Position numbers and translations under genes: made by a program
Assembly: GCA_028686565.1 (NCBI GenBank)
Contig: JAQUBU010000127.1
Coordinates: forward strand, 1 to 6,634
From: Syntrophomonadaceae bacterium
GTDB lineage: Bacteria; Bacillota; Syntrophomonadia; Syntrophomonadales; Syntrophomonadaceae
DNA length: 6,634 nucleotides
Direction: 5' to 3'
The notes under the pieces: model-generated
What the model was told of the DNA's origin: nothing
The model's database searches: none
What the model saw: the letters and a program-made list of their open reading frames with translations, nothing else
Shown here: positions 6,335-6,634 of the stretch, in pieces
How the letters are laid out: every line of letters begins with the position of its first letter
How positions within the stretch are numbered: position 1 is the stretch's first letter

Positions 6335-6362
6335 TTGAAGCAGATATTTTTTTAGTTATTAT
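6335..6362 (+). promoter_or_regulatory. Possible sigma-A-type promoter for the PAS-domain gene
   Basis: TTGAAG (6335-6340) and TATTAT (6357-6362) are separated by 16 bases and match TTGACA/TATAAT at 4 of 6 and 5 of 6 positions. They lie about 30 bases before the ATG at 6392. The surrounding spacer (6192-6391) is AT-rich, contains no credible ORF and has no other structure that I see, so chance matches are likely. The call is tentative. Confidence 0.35.
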
Positions 6363-6381
6363 ATGAAATTTGATATACGGC

Positions 6382-6387
6382 AGGAGG
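6382..6387 (+). promoter_or_regulatory. Ribosome binding site of the PAS-domain gene
   Basis: AGGAGG lies 4 bases before the ATG at 6392. The spacing is a little short but the match is perfect. It identifies the start of the gene cut off by the window end. Confidence 0.75.
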
Positions 6388-6391
6388 GAAT

Positions 6392-6634
6392 ATGGAACTG
6401 TTGGACAAGCAATTGAAAAATGATGATATTTTAAATGAGCAAGTAAAAGAAGCACTTTGGAGTAATGAGGAGCGCTACCGGCAATTGGTGGAAGTTTCTC
6501 CTGATGCTATAGTAGTGGAAATTGATGACAAAATAGCATTCATAAACCAGGCTGGTTCAGAGCTGATTGGTGCTGAAAATACCAAGTCAGTATTAAATCT
6601 TCCAATAACTAATTTCATTCATACTGATAGCCTG
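6392..6634 (+). CDS. N-terminal part of a PAS-domain signalling protein (truncated by window end)
   Basis: From the ATG behind AGGAGG an uninterrupted frame of 81 codons runs to the last base of the window. Residues 1-30 (MELLDKQLKNDD and following) are charged and probably helical. They lead into EERYRQLVEVSPDAIVV (26-42), the typical opening of a PAS sensor domain, followed by DDKIAFINQAGSELIGA (45-61) and PITNFIHTDS (71-80), where PAS domains usually have a ..G..I..FIHPDD-like turn. No signal peptide or membrane segment is present in the visible part, so this end is probably cytoplasmic. PAS domains of this type usually precede a histidine kinase, GGDEF/EAL or sigma-54 activator module, but the output domain lies outside the window and cannot be named. 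It starts about 200 bases after the spoIVA terminator, apparently as a new transcription unit. Confidence 0.85.
   Translation, partial: MELLDKQLKNDDILNEQVKEALWSNEERYRQLVEVSPDAIVVEIDDKIAFINQAGSELIGAENTKSVLNLPITNFIHTDSL

Noticed and set aside
6303..6359. 18-codon ATG frame in the spacer before the PAS gene
   Set aside because: It has no ribosome binding site, and the sequence (MLWPYLFFNAQCLKQIFF) resembles chance translation of AT-rich DNA.

Overview
This window looks like a housekeeping segment of the chromosome of a spore-forming Firmicute of the class Clostridia. The main evidence is a full-length spoIVA gene, strong purine-rich ribosome binding sites, TTG and GTG starts next to ATG ones, and moderately AT-rich DNA. 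The gene order and a palindromic 'GGGGACGGTTCC'-type repeat are reminiscent of Syntrophomonas-like or Desulfotomaculum-like genomes, but that placement is inference. All recognised genes are on the + strand.

Layout. Positions 9-4385 hold a tight four-gene run: a DUF512 PDZ/radical-SAM protein of unknown function (9-1316), the double GTPase Der/EngA (1317-2639), the membrane acyltransferase PlsY (2667-3257) and glycerol-3-phosphate dehydrogenase GpsA (3354-4385). The gaps are 0, 27 and 96 bases, and the 96-base gap carries a perfect 24-bp inverted repeat. After gpsA comes a 260-base spacer. It contains a small GC-rich patch, a clear intrinsic terminator (4487-4520), a possible promoter region and an unusual leader with two Shine-Dalgarno sequences. 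spoIVA follows (4646-6124), encoding the ATPase that forms the spore-coat basement layer, and then a weaker hairpin terminator (6165-6191). A second spacer of about 200 bases has a possible promoter near its end. The window closes inside a new gene (6392 onward) whose first 81 codons encode a helical leader and the start of a PAS sensor domain.

How the genes fit together. GpsA makes sn-glycerol 3-phosphate and PlsY acylates it to lysophosphatidic acid, so these neighbours are consecutive steps in membrane phospholipid synthesis. Der acts in 50S ribosome assembly. SpoIVA is a separate, sporulation-specific unit behind its own terminator. The PAS protein starts a further unit and is probably a signalling protein of unknown output.

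I found no CRISPR array, tRNA, rRNA, transposase, phage gene or defence system. The points most worth a second look are departures from consensus in the first G domain of Der, the palindromic intercistronic repeat, the uncharacterised DUF512 enzyme, and the double-SD leader with a possible overlapping short ORF in front of spoIVA.
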